The notes under the pieces were generated by a model. That model saw only the letters and a program-made list of their open reading frames with translations. It was not told the DNA's origin and searched no databases. Below, piece after piece: positions 1-8,028 of a DNA stretch of 64,000 nucleotides (the first letter of the stretch is position 1; every line of letters begins with the position of its first letter). The stretch lies in assembly GCA_035650255.1 (NCBI GenBank), contig DASRIA010000034.1, positions 1 to 64,000 on the forward strand, given 5' to 3'. Position numbers and translations under genes: made by a program. The stretch comes from DASRIA01 sp035650255 (GTDB lineage Bacteria > Actinomycetota > Thermoleophilia > Solirubrobacterales > JBBDJG01).

Positions 1-82
1 CCTGGCGTCGCCGATGTCCAACTACATCCACGGCCAGGTGATCAACGTCACCGGCGGGCAGTTCGGCGGGATGTACGGCTGA
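1..82 (+). CDS. Short-chain dehydrogenase/reductase, C-terminal fragment
   Basis: Only the last 26 residues lie in the window; the frame starts at base 2 and ends in TGA. The residues GQVINVTGG match the C-terminal strand of short-chain dehydrogenases/reductases (usual form GQxIxVDGG), which packs beside the NAD(P) site. The stop lies 8 bases before the next start, so it is probably co-transcribed with the RidA-like and MaoC-like genes. The substrate cannot be judged from this fragment. Confidence 0.75.
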   Translation, partial: LASPMSNYIHGQVINVTGGQFGGMYG

Positions 83-90
83 GACCGGGA

Positions 91-564
91 ATGGGACGGA
101 TCGGCGACAAGCTGGCGGAGCTCGAGCTGGAGCTGCCGCAGCCGCCAGCCGCACCGGCGGGCGTGGTCCTGCCGTTCAAGTGGGTGCGGGTCAGCGGCGG
201 TCAGGCATACGTCTCCGGCCACGGCCCGCTGGACGGCGGTGAGGTCCTCGTGCGCGGGAAGGTCGGCGCGGACGTGTCACCCGACCGCGCCACCGAGGCT
301 GCCCGGCTCACGGCGCTGTCGATGTTCGCGTCGCTCGAGCGGGAGCTGGGCGACCTGGACCGCGTCACCGGCTGGGTGAAGGCACTCGGGCTCGTGAACT
401 GCGCGCCCGGCTTTACGGGCACGCCGGGAGTGATCAACGGCTTCAGCGACCTGGTGATCGACGTATGGGGCGAGGCCGGGCGGCATGCTCGCTCTGCGAT
501 CGGGGCCAGCGAGCTGCCGTTCGAGATGTCAGTCGAAGTCGAGGCAATAGTGGAGGTTTCATGA
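91..564 (+). CDS. RidA/YjgF/YER057c/UK114-family protein
   Basis: A 157-residue protein of the RidA superfamily, whose best known members hydrolyse reactive enamine/imine intermediates; many relatives have other or unknown roles. It shows the family core: an N-terminal strand ending VSGHGPL, a central helix, and the C-terminal ARS...VEVEAIVEV block. Arg134 in ARS corresponds to the substrate-carboxylate-binding arginine of RidA, so imine deaminase activity is possible. It is longer than classical RidA (about 128 residues) and resembles the longer subgroup found in catabolic operons. Its TGA overlaps the ATG of the MaoC-like gene (ATGA), indicating translational coupling. Confidence 0.85.
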   Translation: MGRIGDKLAELELELPQPPAAPAGVVLPFKWVRVSGGQAYVSGHGPLDGGEVLVRGKVGADVSPDRATEAARLTALSMFASLERELGDLDRVTGWVKALGLVNCAPGFTGTPGVINGFSDLVIDVWGEAGRHARSAIGASELPFEMSVEVEAIVEVS

Positions 565-1034
565 GCACCGAGATGCAGACGACCGCGCCCGACATGTTCG
601 CGCGCTATCTCGACGATCTGGAGGTCGGCGACGCGTTCACGACCAAGGGCAGGACCATCACCGAGGCGGACCTGGTCAACTTCGCCGCCCTCACCTGGGA
701 CACGTACCCGTTGCACGTCGACGCCGAGTGGGCGTCGAAGACGATGTTCGGCGAGCGGATCGCGCACGGCATGCTGGTGCTCTCGTACGCGGCCGGACTC
801 GTGCCGATGCAGCCCGGGCCGATCGTCGCCTTCTATGGAATGGAGAAGGTGCGCTTTTTCGCGCCGACGAAGATCGGCGACACGATCCGCGTGCACGTCG
901 AGCTGAAGGAGAAGGAGGAGCGCGACGACACCATGGGCCTCGCCACCTTCCACCAGCAGGTCCTGAACCAGCGCGACGAGACGGTCTGCAAGTCGATCAC
1001 GAAGGTCCTCCTGAAGCGCCGGGCGGACGCCTAG
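561..1034 (+). CDS. MaoC-family (R)-specific enoyl-CoA hydratase-like protein
   Basis: A 157-residue single-hotdog protein. The segment GRTITEADLVNFAALTWD followed by PLHVD matches the hydratase-2 motif of MaoC proteins, with the catalytic Asp/His pair in the D-x-x-P-L-H region; GERIAHGMLVLS is the following conserved helix. Such proteins hydrate trans-2-enoyl-CoA to (R)-3-hydroxyacyl-CoA or act on related CoA esters in the cytoplasm. The ATG is chosen because it sits in the ATGA overlap with the RidA-like gene. The exact substrate is unknown; the neighbouring SDR would fit a (R)-3-hydroxyacyl-CoA route. Confidence 0.85.
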   Translation: MSTEMQTTAPDMFARYLDDLEVGDAFTTKGRTITEADLVNFAALTWDTYPLHVDAEWASKTMFGERIAHGMLVLSYAAGLVPMQPGPIVAFYGMEKVRFFAPTKIGDTIRVHVELKEKEERDDTMGLATFHQQVLNQRDETVCKSITKVLLKRRADA

Positions 1035-1038
1035 CCGC

Positions 1039-1938
1039 ATGGCCCTGGCCGAGCCGAGCCGGCTGACCAAGCCGCTGCCGGGCGGCCGGGAGGGCGCGAC
1101 CGTCGTGCTGCACCCGATGGTGTGCGCCTACATGTACTCGCCGCCCGAGTTCATGGCGATGACCGGCGGCCGGCTGAAGGTCGTGCGGCAGGTGCTGTTC
1201 GCGCGCAAGCAGCAGATCAAGATCCCGATCGTCGCCTTCCTGGTCGAGCATCCGGGAGTCGGGCCGATGATCATCGACACGGGCTTCCATCCCTCCGTCG
1301 CGACGGACCCGAAGCAGAACCTGGGCCGCCTGTACGCGGCGCTCTACAACATCGAGATGCAGCCCGACCAGGCGATCTCGGCGCAGCTGCGCGAGCGCAA
1401 GGGCATCGAACCGAGCGACGTGCGCGTCGCGATCATGACCCACTTGCACATGGACCACGCGTCGGCGATCTCGGAGTTCACGTCGGCGACGTACGTGCTG
1501 GGGGCGGGCGAGTGGCGCGCATTCCACGGAGCGCGGCCGAAGCTGAACGGCTACGTGCGGCATCACGTGGAGCACGCGGTCGAGTACAAGGAAGTTCCCT
1601 ACGACAGCCCGGTGATCGACTCGTACTCGACGTTCGGGCGCGCGTACGACCTCTTCGGAGACGGCTCGGTGCGGCTCGTGGCAACCCCCGGGCACACGCA
1701 CGGGCACCAGTCCGTGATCCTGCGGCTGAAGGACCGCGAGGCCCTCGTGACAGGCGACGCCATCTACTTCACGCGCACGCTCGACGATGAGCGCCGCGGC
1801 TGGGCGATGGCAGACGAGCACAAGTGGCACCGCTCGATCGGGGAGATCCGGCTCTACCGGCGTGAGAACCCGGACGCGCTGATCATCCCGGGACACGACC
1901 CCGAGGCGTGGGCCACGCTGCTGCCGAAGTACGAGTAG
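1039..1938 (+). CDS. Metallo-beta-lactamase-fold hydrolase, N-acyl homoserine lactonase-like
   Basis: A 299-residue protein with the complete metal site of the metallo-beta-lactamase fold: HLHMDH at residues 135-140, the histidine of TPGHTHGH near 219, the bridging aspartate of TGDAIYF near 240, and a final histidine in IIPGHDPE. Spacing resembles AiiA/AttM-type lactonases, which open lactone rings. Substrates of this group are diverse, so quorum quenching is only one possibility. It begins 4 bases after the MaoC-like stop and is likely the last gene of this operon. Downstream lies the convergent TetR-family regulator. Confidence 0.85.
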   Translation: MALAEPSRLTKPLPGGREGATVVLHPMVCAYMYSPPEFMAMTGGRLKVVRQVLFARKQQIKIPIVAFLVEHPGVGPMIIDTGFHPSVATDPKQNLGRLYAALYNIEMQPDQAISAQLRERKGIEPSDVRVAIMTHLHMDHASAISEFTSATYVLGAGEWRAFHGARPKLNGYVRHHVEHAVEYKEVPYDSPVIDSYSTFGRAYDLFGDGSVRLVATPGHTHGHQSVILRLKDREALVTGDAIYFTRTLDDERRGWAMADEHKWHRSIGEIRLYRRENPDALIIPGHDPEAWATLLPKYE

Positions 1939-1966
1939 TCAGGCCAAGCACCCCTGCTGCAGGGCA

Positions 1967-2560
1967 TCAGACCCGCAGGCCCTGCAGCAGCCGCACCAGG
2001 CTGTCGCCGACCTCGCGCCGCGCGGCGGCGGGGTCCTCGGCGTGCGCGATCAGCAGGCCGGCCTCCTGCATCGCCCCGAGCAGCATGTGCGCGAGCGGGT
2101 CCAGCGGCTGGTCCTCCACCAGGCCGGCGTCGACCATCGCCTGCAGGCCGCCGCGCACGAGCGCGAGCCCGTAGCGCGCTTCGACCTCGCGCCACGCGTG
2201 AAGGCCCATCACGGACGGCGCGTCGGTGAGGATCACGCGCTGCACGGCCGGGTCGAGGCAGCAGTCGAGGAACGCCCCCACGGCGACGACCTGCTGGTCC
2301 CAGGGGTCCTGCACCTCGAGCGCCGCCCCCGCCACCTGCTCGAGGACCTCCTGCTCGAGGCGCTCGACGACCTCGGCGAACAGGTCCTGCTTGTCGCGGA
2401 AGTGGTGGTACAGCGCGCCGCGGGTGACCCCGGCCGCCTGCACGATCTCCTCGGTCGACACGCTCGCGTAGCCGCGCTCGCTGAAGAGGCGGCGCGCCGC
2501 CTCGACCAGCGCGTTGCGCGTCGCCTCTGACTGCTCGGCCTTGCGATTCTTGACATTCAT
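1967..2560 (-). CDS. TetR/AcrR-family transcriptional regulator
   Basis: A 197-residue protein with an N-terminal TetR helix-turn-helix at about residues 14-60: RNALVEAARRLFSERGYASV, then the recognition helix in VTRGALYHHFRDKQDLF. The C-terminal half is the variable helical ligand-binding/dimer domain. It is divergent from the hotdog thioesterase with only 31 bases between start codons, and repeated GTAT/ATAC half-sites fill that space. It therefore probably represses itself and the thioesterase-hydrolase pair. The inducer is unknown; acyl-CoA-type ligands would suit the target. Confidence 0.9.
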   Translation of the reverse strand: MNVKNRKAEQSEATRNALVEAARRLFSERGYASVSTEEIVQAAGVTRGALYHHFRDKQDLFAEVVERLEQEVLEQVAGAALEVQDPWDQQVVAVGAFLDCCLDPAVQRVILTDAPSVMGLHAWREVEARYGLALVRGGLQAMVDAGLVEDQPLDPLAHMLLGAMQEAGLLIAHAEDPAAARREVGDSLVRLLQGLRV

Positions 2561-2593
2561 ACTGTATGTATGCTAGATACTGGCTGTACGTAT
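2558..2593. promoter_or_regulatory. Probable TetR operator between divergent starts
   Basis: Inverted repeat CATAC-N5-GTATG at 2558-2572, followed by GTAT-N5-ATAC at 2568-2580 and a further ATAC...GTAT pair up to 2593. The repeats run across both start codons. The space is too short for two full promoters with leaders, so transcripts may be leaderless, or one annotated start may be too far upstream. Confidence 0.55.
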
Positions 2594-3038
2594 GGCAAGT
2601 GGCGATTCCAGCGTAACGACGGGCGAGGCCGGAGCCGCGGTCGCCGACGTGCTCGCCGCGTACGTCGAGCACTCACCGTTCGCAGCGCACCTGGGGCTCC
2701 GCGCCGACCGCATCGAGCCGGACCACGTCCGGCTCCTGCTGCCCTTCCGCGAGCAGCTGGTCACGGTCGGCGACGTCGTGCACGGCGGTGCGATCAGCTC
2801 GCTGGTGGACACCGCCGCCACGCTCGCCGCGTGGTCGGGCCTGGAGTCCCTGGAGAATGCCCGCGGCACGACGATCAGCCTGAATGTCTCGTTCGTGGCC
2901 GCCGCTCGCGGCCGTGGCCTCGTCGCCGACGCGCGCGTCGTGCGGCGCGGCAGGACGATCTGCTTCTGCGAGGTCGGCGTCGAGGACGGCGACGGCACGA
3001 CGATCGCGCAGGGGCTCGTCACCTACAAGCTTGGTTGA
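2592..3038 (+). CDS. PaaI-type hotdog thioesterase
   Basis: A 148-residue acyl-CoA thioesterase of the PaaI/YbgC hotdog group. The hallmark VVHGGAISSLVDTAATLAA at about residues 63-81 holds the HGG oxyanion region and the catalytic acidic residue in the long helix; the C-terminal strands (SLNVSFVAAARG and GLVTYKLG) complete the fold. It likely cleaves an acyl- or aryl-CoA in the cytoplasm. The divergent TetR gene and the operator at the start suggest repression by that regulator. A GTG near 2649 is an alternative start that would keep the whole hotdog core and leave room for a promoter. Confidence 0.85.
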   Translation: MASGDSSVTTGEAGAAVADVLAAYVEHSPFAAHLGLRADRIEPDHVRLLLPFREQLVTVGDVVHGGAISSLVDTAATLAAWSGLESLENARGTTISLNVSFVAAARGRGLVADARVVRRGRTICFCEVGVEDGDGTTIAQGLVTYKLG

Positions 3039-3064
3039 CCGACTCGATCGAAGGAGCAAACACG

Positions 3065-3937
3065 ATGGCGATTTCCGCAGAGCTTGGATCCGAGAAAGAG
3101 GCAAGGCTTCCGCAGGGCACGATCAGGTATCGCGAACGTGGGACCGGCGAGCCGATCGTGTTCGTCCACGGCGCCCTCGTCAATGCCGATCTGTGGCGCA
3201 AGGTCGTCCCCGAGCTGGCCAAGGACTTCCGCTGCATCGCGCCGGACTGGCCGCTCGGCTCGCACACTCCGGCGATGCACGCCGATGCCGACCTCTCCCC
3301 CGGCGGCAACGCGCGGCTGATCGCCGATTTCCTCGAGGCGCTCGACCTCGAGCGGGTGACGCTTGTCGCCAACGACACGGGCGGCGCCCTGTGCCAGCTC
3401 GTGGTCACACGCCATCCGGAGCGCGTCGGCCGGCTGGTCCTGACGAACTGCGACGCGTACGAGAACTTCCCACCCCGCATCTTCGCGTTCCTCTTCTATG
3501 GCGCAAAGGTGCCGGGCTTCCTGCGCATGCTCGCCCAGCCGATGCGCTTCGCGCCGATGCGCAAGCTGCCGATCGCGTTCGGATGGCTGTCGAAGCGCGG
3601 CATCCCCGACAACATCTCGGCGGCGTGGCTGCGGCCCAGCCTCGAGGACGCGGGCGTCCGGCGGGACACGACGAAGCTGCTCAAGGCGGTGAAGAAGAGC
3701 GAGCTCATCGAGGCGTCGAAGCGCTTCAAGGAGTTCGACCGGCCGGTGCTGATGGCCTGGGGGACCGAGAAGGACTTCTTCCGGGTCTCCGATGCGGAGC
3801 GGCTGGCGCGTGACTTCCCGAACGCGCGGCTGGAGAAGATCGACGACAGCTACACGTACGTCTCCGAAGACCAGCCCGAACGGCTCGCGAAGCTGATCGC
3901 CGAGTTCGCCCGCGAGCCGGTCGCGGCGACGGCGTAG
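3065..3937 (+). CDS. Alpha/beta hydrolase, haloalkane dehalogenase-like, lacking the usual catalytic His
   Basis: A 290-residue alpha/beta hydrolase. The ATG has a GAAGGAG ribosome site 8 bases upstream. The oxyanion block is FVHGAL. The nucleophile elbow reads VANDTGGA with Asp104, as in haloalkane dehalogenases and epoxide hydrolases rather than serine esterases. The acid region is AWGTEKDFF. At the C-terminus, where relatives have G-H-F before the EDQPERL motif, this protein has SYTYVSEDQPERL: the expected histidine position (around residue 264) is Thr. It may have altered chemistry or be a non-hydrolytic member. It follows the thioesterase by 26 bases and is probably in the same operon. 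Confidence 0.8.
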   Translation: MAISAELGSEKEARLPQGTIRYRERGTGEPIVFVHGALVNADLWRKVVPELAKDFRCIAPDWPLGSHTPAMHADADLSPGGNARLIADFLEALDLERVTLVANDTGGALCQLVVTRHPERVGRLVLTNCDAYENFPPRIFAFLFYGAKVPGFLRMLAQPMRFAPMRKLPIAFGWLSKRGIPDNISAAWLRPSLEDAGVRRDTTKLLKAVKKSELIEASKRFKEFDRPVLMAWGTEKDFFRVSDAERLARDFPNARLEKIDDSYTYVSEDQPERLAKLIAEFAREPVAATA

Positions 3938-3939
3938 CT

Positions 3940-4737
3940 TCAGCGCTTGTCGCGCTGACCGGCGGCGATCGCTGCGGCCAGGGGGTCGGCGCCCAGGCGG
4001 CGATTGACGCCGGCGACCATCACGGGCGCGAGCCCGAACAGGCGGGCGCCGAACGCAAGCGACCGGGGCGCGACATCGACCTCGGCGCGGCCCTTGTCGA
4101 TGCCGGCGATCACCGCTGCCGCGACGTCGGTGGGCGTGCGGCTGCCGACGCCGCGCGGCAGCTCCGCGCCGGAGTCGGCGAACATGCCCGCGTCCCGGAT
4201 GAAGCCGGGAAACACGGTCGTCACGCCGACCCCTGTGCCGCGCAGCTCCTCGTGCAGGGCAAAGCCGAACCCGCGCAGCCCGAACTTGGTCGCGTTGTAC
4301 ACCGACGCCCCCGCGCTGGCGAACTTCCCCGACAGCGACGAGATGAACACCAGGTGGCCGCCGCCGCGCTCGACCATGTGCGGCACGAGCGCGTGGGCCA
4401 GCTGCATCGGAGCGCGGAGGTTCACGTCCAGGGCGCGATCGATCTCCTGGGCGCTGAAGCTGTCGAGGCGGCCCGACGCGGGCAGCGCGGCGTTTGCGAC
4501 GAGCACGTCGATGCGGCGGCCGTCGACCAGGGCCGAGACCTGCGCCGGATCGCAGAGATCGGCGACCAGCGGCTCCACGCCGTCGAGTCCCGCCGCCAGC
4601 TCTCGCAGCACCTCGCGCTTGCGCCCGCTCGCGATCACCTTCGCGCCGCGATCGTGCAGGGCGCGCACGATCGCCTGACCGATCCCGCCCGTCGCGCCGG
4701 TGACCAGCGCGGTGCTGCCCCGCAGCTCGATGCTCAT
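3940..4737 (-). CDS. Short-chain dehydrogenase/reductase
   Basis: A 265-residue classical SDR: the dinucleotide-binding TGATGGIG near the N-terminus, the NAA strand, catalytic Ser in FISSLSG, and the catalytic YxxxK as YNATK. The long C-terminal part resembles dehydrogenases acting on lipids or steroids; the substrate is unknown. Its ATG overlaps the TGA of the upstream epoxide hydrolase-like gene (ATGA), so the two are translated together. It converges on the preceding hydrolase with only 2 bases between stop codons. Confidence 0.88.
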   Translation of the reverse strand: MSIELRGSTALVTGATGGIGQAIVRALHDRGAKVIASGRKREVLRELAAGLDGVEPLVADLCDPAQVSALVDGRRIDVLVANAALPASGRLDSFSAQEIDRALDVNLRAPMQLAHALVPHMVERGGGHLVFISSLSGKFASAGASVYNATKFGLRGFGFALHEELRGTGVGVTTVFPGFIRDAGMFADSGAELPRGVGSRTPTDVAAAVIAGIDKGRAEVDVAPRSLAFGARLFGLAPVMVAGVNRRLGADPLAAAIAAGQRDKR

Positions 4738-5672
4738 CCTGACTCCCTCAGGTCGGCGCAGAAGTAGACCAGACTCTGGTTCAGGACGTCGGCCCGCTCC
4801 CACTGCAGGAAGTGGCCGGCGCGCGGGACCACCAGCGGCCCGATCAGCTCGGTGAACGCGACCTCGCAGCGCTCCGGGAAGTCGCGCGGGATCACGTGGT
4901 CCTCCGGCCCGTACAACACGAGCGCCGGCACCGGGTTCGTCTCGAACAGGCGCGGCACCTCGGCCGGCGGGCGCTTGCGCAGCGCCGTCTCGTACACCCC
5001 GAAGCTGGCTCGCAGCTTGTCGGCGTCCGCGAACGGCTCGGTCATGAAGTCCACGTCCTCCGGCGCGAAGGCGCCCGGGGCCGCCCAGAAACGCGAGCCG
5101 TAGAACTGGGCGATGTAGCGGCGCCGCTTCTCCGGGGTGTCGAGCTCGGCCGCGAGCCCGTCGGCGTCGTTGCCTTGCCGCATGAAGTAGTCGGCGGCCA
5201 TGCGGGTGACGCGCGGTATGCCGGGACCGAGACCCGCCTGTTCGTACTGCTCCTTGAGGACGGGCGGCACCGTGTTGAACAGGCACTGGCGCACAACGAA
5301 GCCGGCAAATCGCAGCCCGAGGTCCTGGATCACGACTCCGCCGACGTCGCCACCGGCGGCGACGCACCGCTCGTGGCCGAGCACGTCACGGACGAGCGCG
5401 TGCATGTCGAGCGCATGGGTCGCCGGGTCGTAGAAGCCGTCGGGAGCCAGCCCCGAGTCGCCGAACCCGCGCAGGTCCGGCACGATCACGTCGAACCCGG
5501 CCGCCGCGAGCGGCTCGATGTTGCGCCACCAGATGCGTTTCGTCTCGGGCCAGCCGTGCAGCAGCAGGAGCGGAAACCCGCCTTCGCCCGCGCGCACGTA
5601 CGCAATCTCGACGCCCTCGCGCACGGAGGCGCGGTGCACGGGAAACTCGGTGCGCGCGTTGGCGTTCCCCAT
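4734..5672 (-). CDS. Alpha/beta hydrolase, epoxide hydrolase / haloacetate dehalogenase type
   Basis: About 312 residues from the chosen ATG. HGWPETKRIWW at residues 39-49 is the HGxP oxyanion motif of epoxide hydrolases; Asp109 in GGDVGG is the nucleophile; GPEDHVI supplies the acid and RAGHFLQWE the catalytic histidine, so the triad is complete. It should form an ester intermediate on Asp with an epoxide or C-halogen substrate in the cytoplasm. A start 15 codons upstream (5717) is also open, but the similarity begins after the chosen Met. It is coupled to the downstream SDR, suggesting successive steps on one substrate. Confidence 0.85.
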   Translation of the reverse strand: MGNANARTEFPVHRASVREGVEIAYVRAGEGGFPLLLLHGWPETKRIWWRNIEPLAAAGFDVIVPDLRGFGDSGLAPDGFYDPATHALDMHALVRDVLGHERCVAAGGDVGGVVIQDLGLRFAGFVVRQCLFNTVPPVLKEQYEQAGLGPGIPRVTRMAADYFMRQGNDADGLAAELDTPEKRRRYIAQFYGSRFWAAPGAFAPEDVDFMTEPFADADKLRASFGVYETALRKRPPAEVPRLFETNPVPALVLYGPEDHVIPRDFPERCEVAFTELIGPLVVPRAGHFLQWERADVLNQSLVYFCADLRESG

Positions 5673-5743
5673 CTTCCCCGCACATCCTATGGAGGTACGG
5701 CGGTCCCGGATCAGCAAAGTCCGCGGGCTGGCGCCGGGCGCCG

Positions 5744-6499
5744 CTAGCTCGTTACGGGTGCGCCTTCGCCGCGCTCGCGGCGCAGTCCGGCCAGCACGCC
5801 GCTGCGGCCCTGCTTGGTGAGCGCGTCGTACATCCCGCGCACGCGGTCGAAGACCTGCTCCGCGACTTCCTGGGAGCGCTCACGCGCGGGATGGTCGACC
5901 TGGTCGTACCGCAGCGGCGCTCCGAACTGGACCGTCACCTTGGGCACGACCCCGCGCTTTGCCTCGCGCGCGTGCTCGGAGCCGTGGATCGCGATCGGCA
6001 CGACCGGCGCGCCGGACTCGAGCGCAAGCCGGCCGAGGCCGGGCTTCGGCTGGCCCATCTCCTTCGTGCGCTGCCGCCCGCCCTCCGCGTACATCAACAC
6101 GGTGCCGCCCCGGCCGAGTATCGAGTGCGCCGTGATGAACGCCTCCTCGTCCCGATGACCGCGGCGCACGGGGAACGTCCCCCCGTGGCTCAGGATGAAG
6201 TCGAGGAAGGGAGGCCGGAAGAGCTGCGACTTGGCCATGAACTGCACCTCGCGCCGCAGCAGCACGGCCACGAAGAAGTGGTCGAGATAGCTGAAGTGGT
6301 TGGGCGCCAGCAGCACCGGGCCGTGCGCCGGGACGTTCGCCACGTCGATCGCCCGATAGCGGTACAGGGCGAGGACCGGAGGGGTCAGCACCACGCGCGC
6401 CAGGCGGTAGACCCAGTCCGGCCGCTGCGTGCGCGCTCGCTCGTGATACCTGTCGAAATACTCCGCCGGGCGGGGGTCTATGTAGACCTGGGGCTTCAC
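5744..6499 (-). CDS. 1-acyl-glycerol-3-phosphate acyltransferase (PlsC family)
   Basis: A 251-residue PlsC-family acyltransferase. The catalytic HX4D motif is HFSYLD at residues 68-73, FPVRRGHRDEEA is the glycerol-phosphate-binding block, and YAEGGRQR is the EGGR-type third motif. It would transfer an acyl chain to lysophosphatidate or a related lysolipid at the inner face of the membrane, in phospholipid synthesis. There is no long N-terminal membrane helix beyond a hydrophobic stretch near residue 40. It is followed on the same strand by the hydrolase/SDR pair. The specific acceptor is not determined. Confidence 0.88.
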   Translation of the reverse strand: MKPQVYIDPRPAEYFDRYHERARTQRPDWVYRLARVVLTPPVLALYRYRAIDVANVPAHGPVLLAPNHFSYLDHFFVAVLLRREVQFMAKSQLFRPPFLDFILSHGGTFPVRRGHRDEEAFITAHSILGRGGTVLMYAEGGRQRTKEMGQPKPGLGRLALESGAPVVPIAIHGSEHAREAKRGVVPKVTVQFGAPLRYDQVDHPARERSQEVAEQVFDRVRGMYDALTKQGRSGVLAGLRRERGEGAPVTS

Positions 6500-6552
6500 G
6501 GACGAGGCTTGCTACACCCCCTCTTTGGGCTGGTTACAGCGGCTTGCAGGAC

Positions 6553-8028
6553 CTACTCCGCCCACCGCCGGGACCGCTCCACGGCGCGCCGCCACTGGGC
6601 CAGCAGGGACTCGCGCTCGTCCGCGCCCATGCGCGGCTCGTAGCGGGCCGCCTCGCGCCACAGCGAGCGCACGTCGTCCAGGGTCCACTGCCCCGCCCCC
6701 ACTCCGGCCAGGTAGGCCGCGCCGAGCGCGGTCGTCTCCGACACCTCCGGCACGACCACCGGGCAGCCGAGCACGTCCGCCTGGAACTGCATCAACCAGC
6801 GGTTCACGACGGCGCCGCCGTCAGCGCGCAGTTCGCCGAGCGGCTCGCCCGAGGCCGCCTGCATCGCCTCCACGGCGTCGACCGTCTGGTAGGCGATCGA
6901 CTCGAGCGCCGCTCTCGCCAGGTGGGCCCGGCCGCTGCCGCGGGTGAGGCCGACGATCGTGCCGCGCGCGTACGGATCCCAGTGCGGCGAGCCGAGCCCC
7001 GTGAGCGCCGGCACGAAGTACACCCCCTCGTTGGAGTCGAGCGACGCCGCCAACCCCTCCGTATCGGCCGCCTCGCGGATGATGCCGAGCCCGTCGCGCA
7101 GCCACTGCACGGCCGCCCCGGTCACGAACACGCTCGCCTCGACCGCGTAGTCGACCCGGTCCCCGATCCCCCAGGCGACCGTGTTGAGCAGGCCGTCGCG
7201 CACGGGCGGGAGCTGTGACCCGGCGTTCTGCAGGACGAAGCTCCCGGTCCCGTAGGTGTTCTTGCCGAGGCCGGGCTCCAGGCAGGCCTGCCCGAACAGC
7301 GCCGCCTGCTGGTCCCCGGCCATCCCGGACACGGGCACGCGTGCGCCGTGGAAGGCATCTGGGTCGGTCTCGCCCAGCACGGCCGCCGAGGGAGCCGCCT
7401 CGGGAAGTGCCGCGACCGGCACGCCCAGGGCGTCGCAGAGCTCCTCACTCCACTCCAATGCCGCGATGTCGAACAACATCGTGCGCGAAGCGTTCGAGTA
7501 GTCGGTCACGGTCCGGCCCGTGAGGTTGTAGGCGAGCCAGGCGTCGATCGTGCCGAACCGCACCCCTCCCTGCGCGGCGCGCTCGCGCAGGCCTTCGACG
7601 TTGGCCAGCAGCCATTCGATCTTCGTGGCGGAGAAATACGGGTCGACGACGAGGCCGGTGCGCTGTCGCACGATGTCCTCGAGCCCCTGCCGGCGCAGGG
7701 TGTCGCAGCGCGCGGCGGTGCGGCGGTCCTGCCACACGATCGCGTTGTGGAGCGGCAGCCCCGTGCGCTCGTCCCACACGACCACGGTCTCGCGCTGGTT
7801 CGTGATGCCGACTGCGCGCAGGGAGCTTGCCGTGACGTCGGCGGACACGAGCGCCTCGTGCGCCACCACACGCGTCACGTCCCAGATCTCCGACGGATCG
7901 TGCTCCACCCATCCCGGCCGCGGGAAGTGCTGCCCGAACTCGCGATACGCGCGGCCGCGGACACGCCCGTCGCCGTCGAACAGCAGGCAGGTCGTGCCGG
8001 TCGTGCCCTGGTCGATCGCGAGAATCAT
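6553..8028 (-). CDS. glpK: Glycerol kinase
   Basis: A 491-residue FGGY-family kinase of normal length. It begins MILAIDQGTTGTT, the phosphate-binding loop typical of GlpK, and contains the glycerol-contact region GITNQRETVVVWD, WQDRRT, and GSFVLQNAG, GLGSPHWDPYARGTIVGLTRG and the C-terminal DGGAVVNRWLMQFQADVLG. It phosphorylates glycerol to glycerol-3-phosphate with ATP. The ATG overlaps the TGA of the upstream glycosyltransferase (tcat at 8025-8028). A PlsC-type acyltransferase lies just downstream, so glycerol phosphate could feed lipid synthesis. No glpF or glpD is nearby. Confidence 0.95.
   Translation of the reverse strand: MILAIDQGTTGTTCLLFDGDGRVRGRAYREFGQHFPRPGWVEHDPSEIWDVTRVVAHEALVSADVTASSLRAVGITNQRETVVVWDERTGLPLHNAIVWQDRRTAARCDTLRRQGLEDIVRQRTGLVVDPYFSATKIEWLLANVEGLRERAAQGGVRFGTIDAWLAYNLTGRTVTDYSNASRTMLFDIAALEWSEELCDALGVPVAALPEAAPSAAVLGETDPDAFHGARVPVSGMAGDQQAALFGQACLEPGLGKNTYGTGSFVLQNAGSQLPPVRDGLLNTVAWGIGDRVDYAVEASVFVTGAAVQWLRDGLGIIREAADTEGLAASLDSNEGVYFVPALTGLGSPHWDPYARGTIVGLTRGSGRAHLARAALESIAYQTVDAVEAMQAASGEPLGELRADGGAVVNRWLMQFQADVLGCPVVVPEVSETTALGAAYLAGVGAGQWTLDDVRSLWREAARYEPRMGADERESLLAQWRRAVERSRRWAE

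Noticed and set aside
1952..1964. CCCTGC-T-GCAGGG palindrome between convergent genes as a terminator
   Set aside because: A one-base centre cannot form a stable loop, and the remaining stem would be only about four pairs without a T run.
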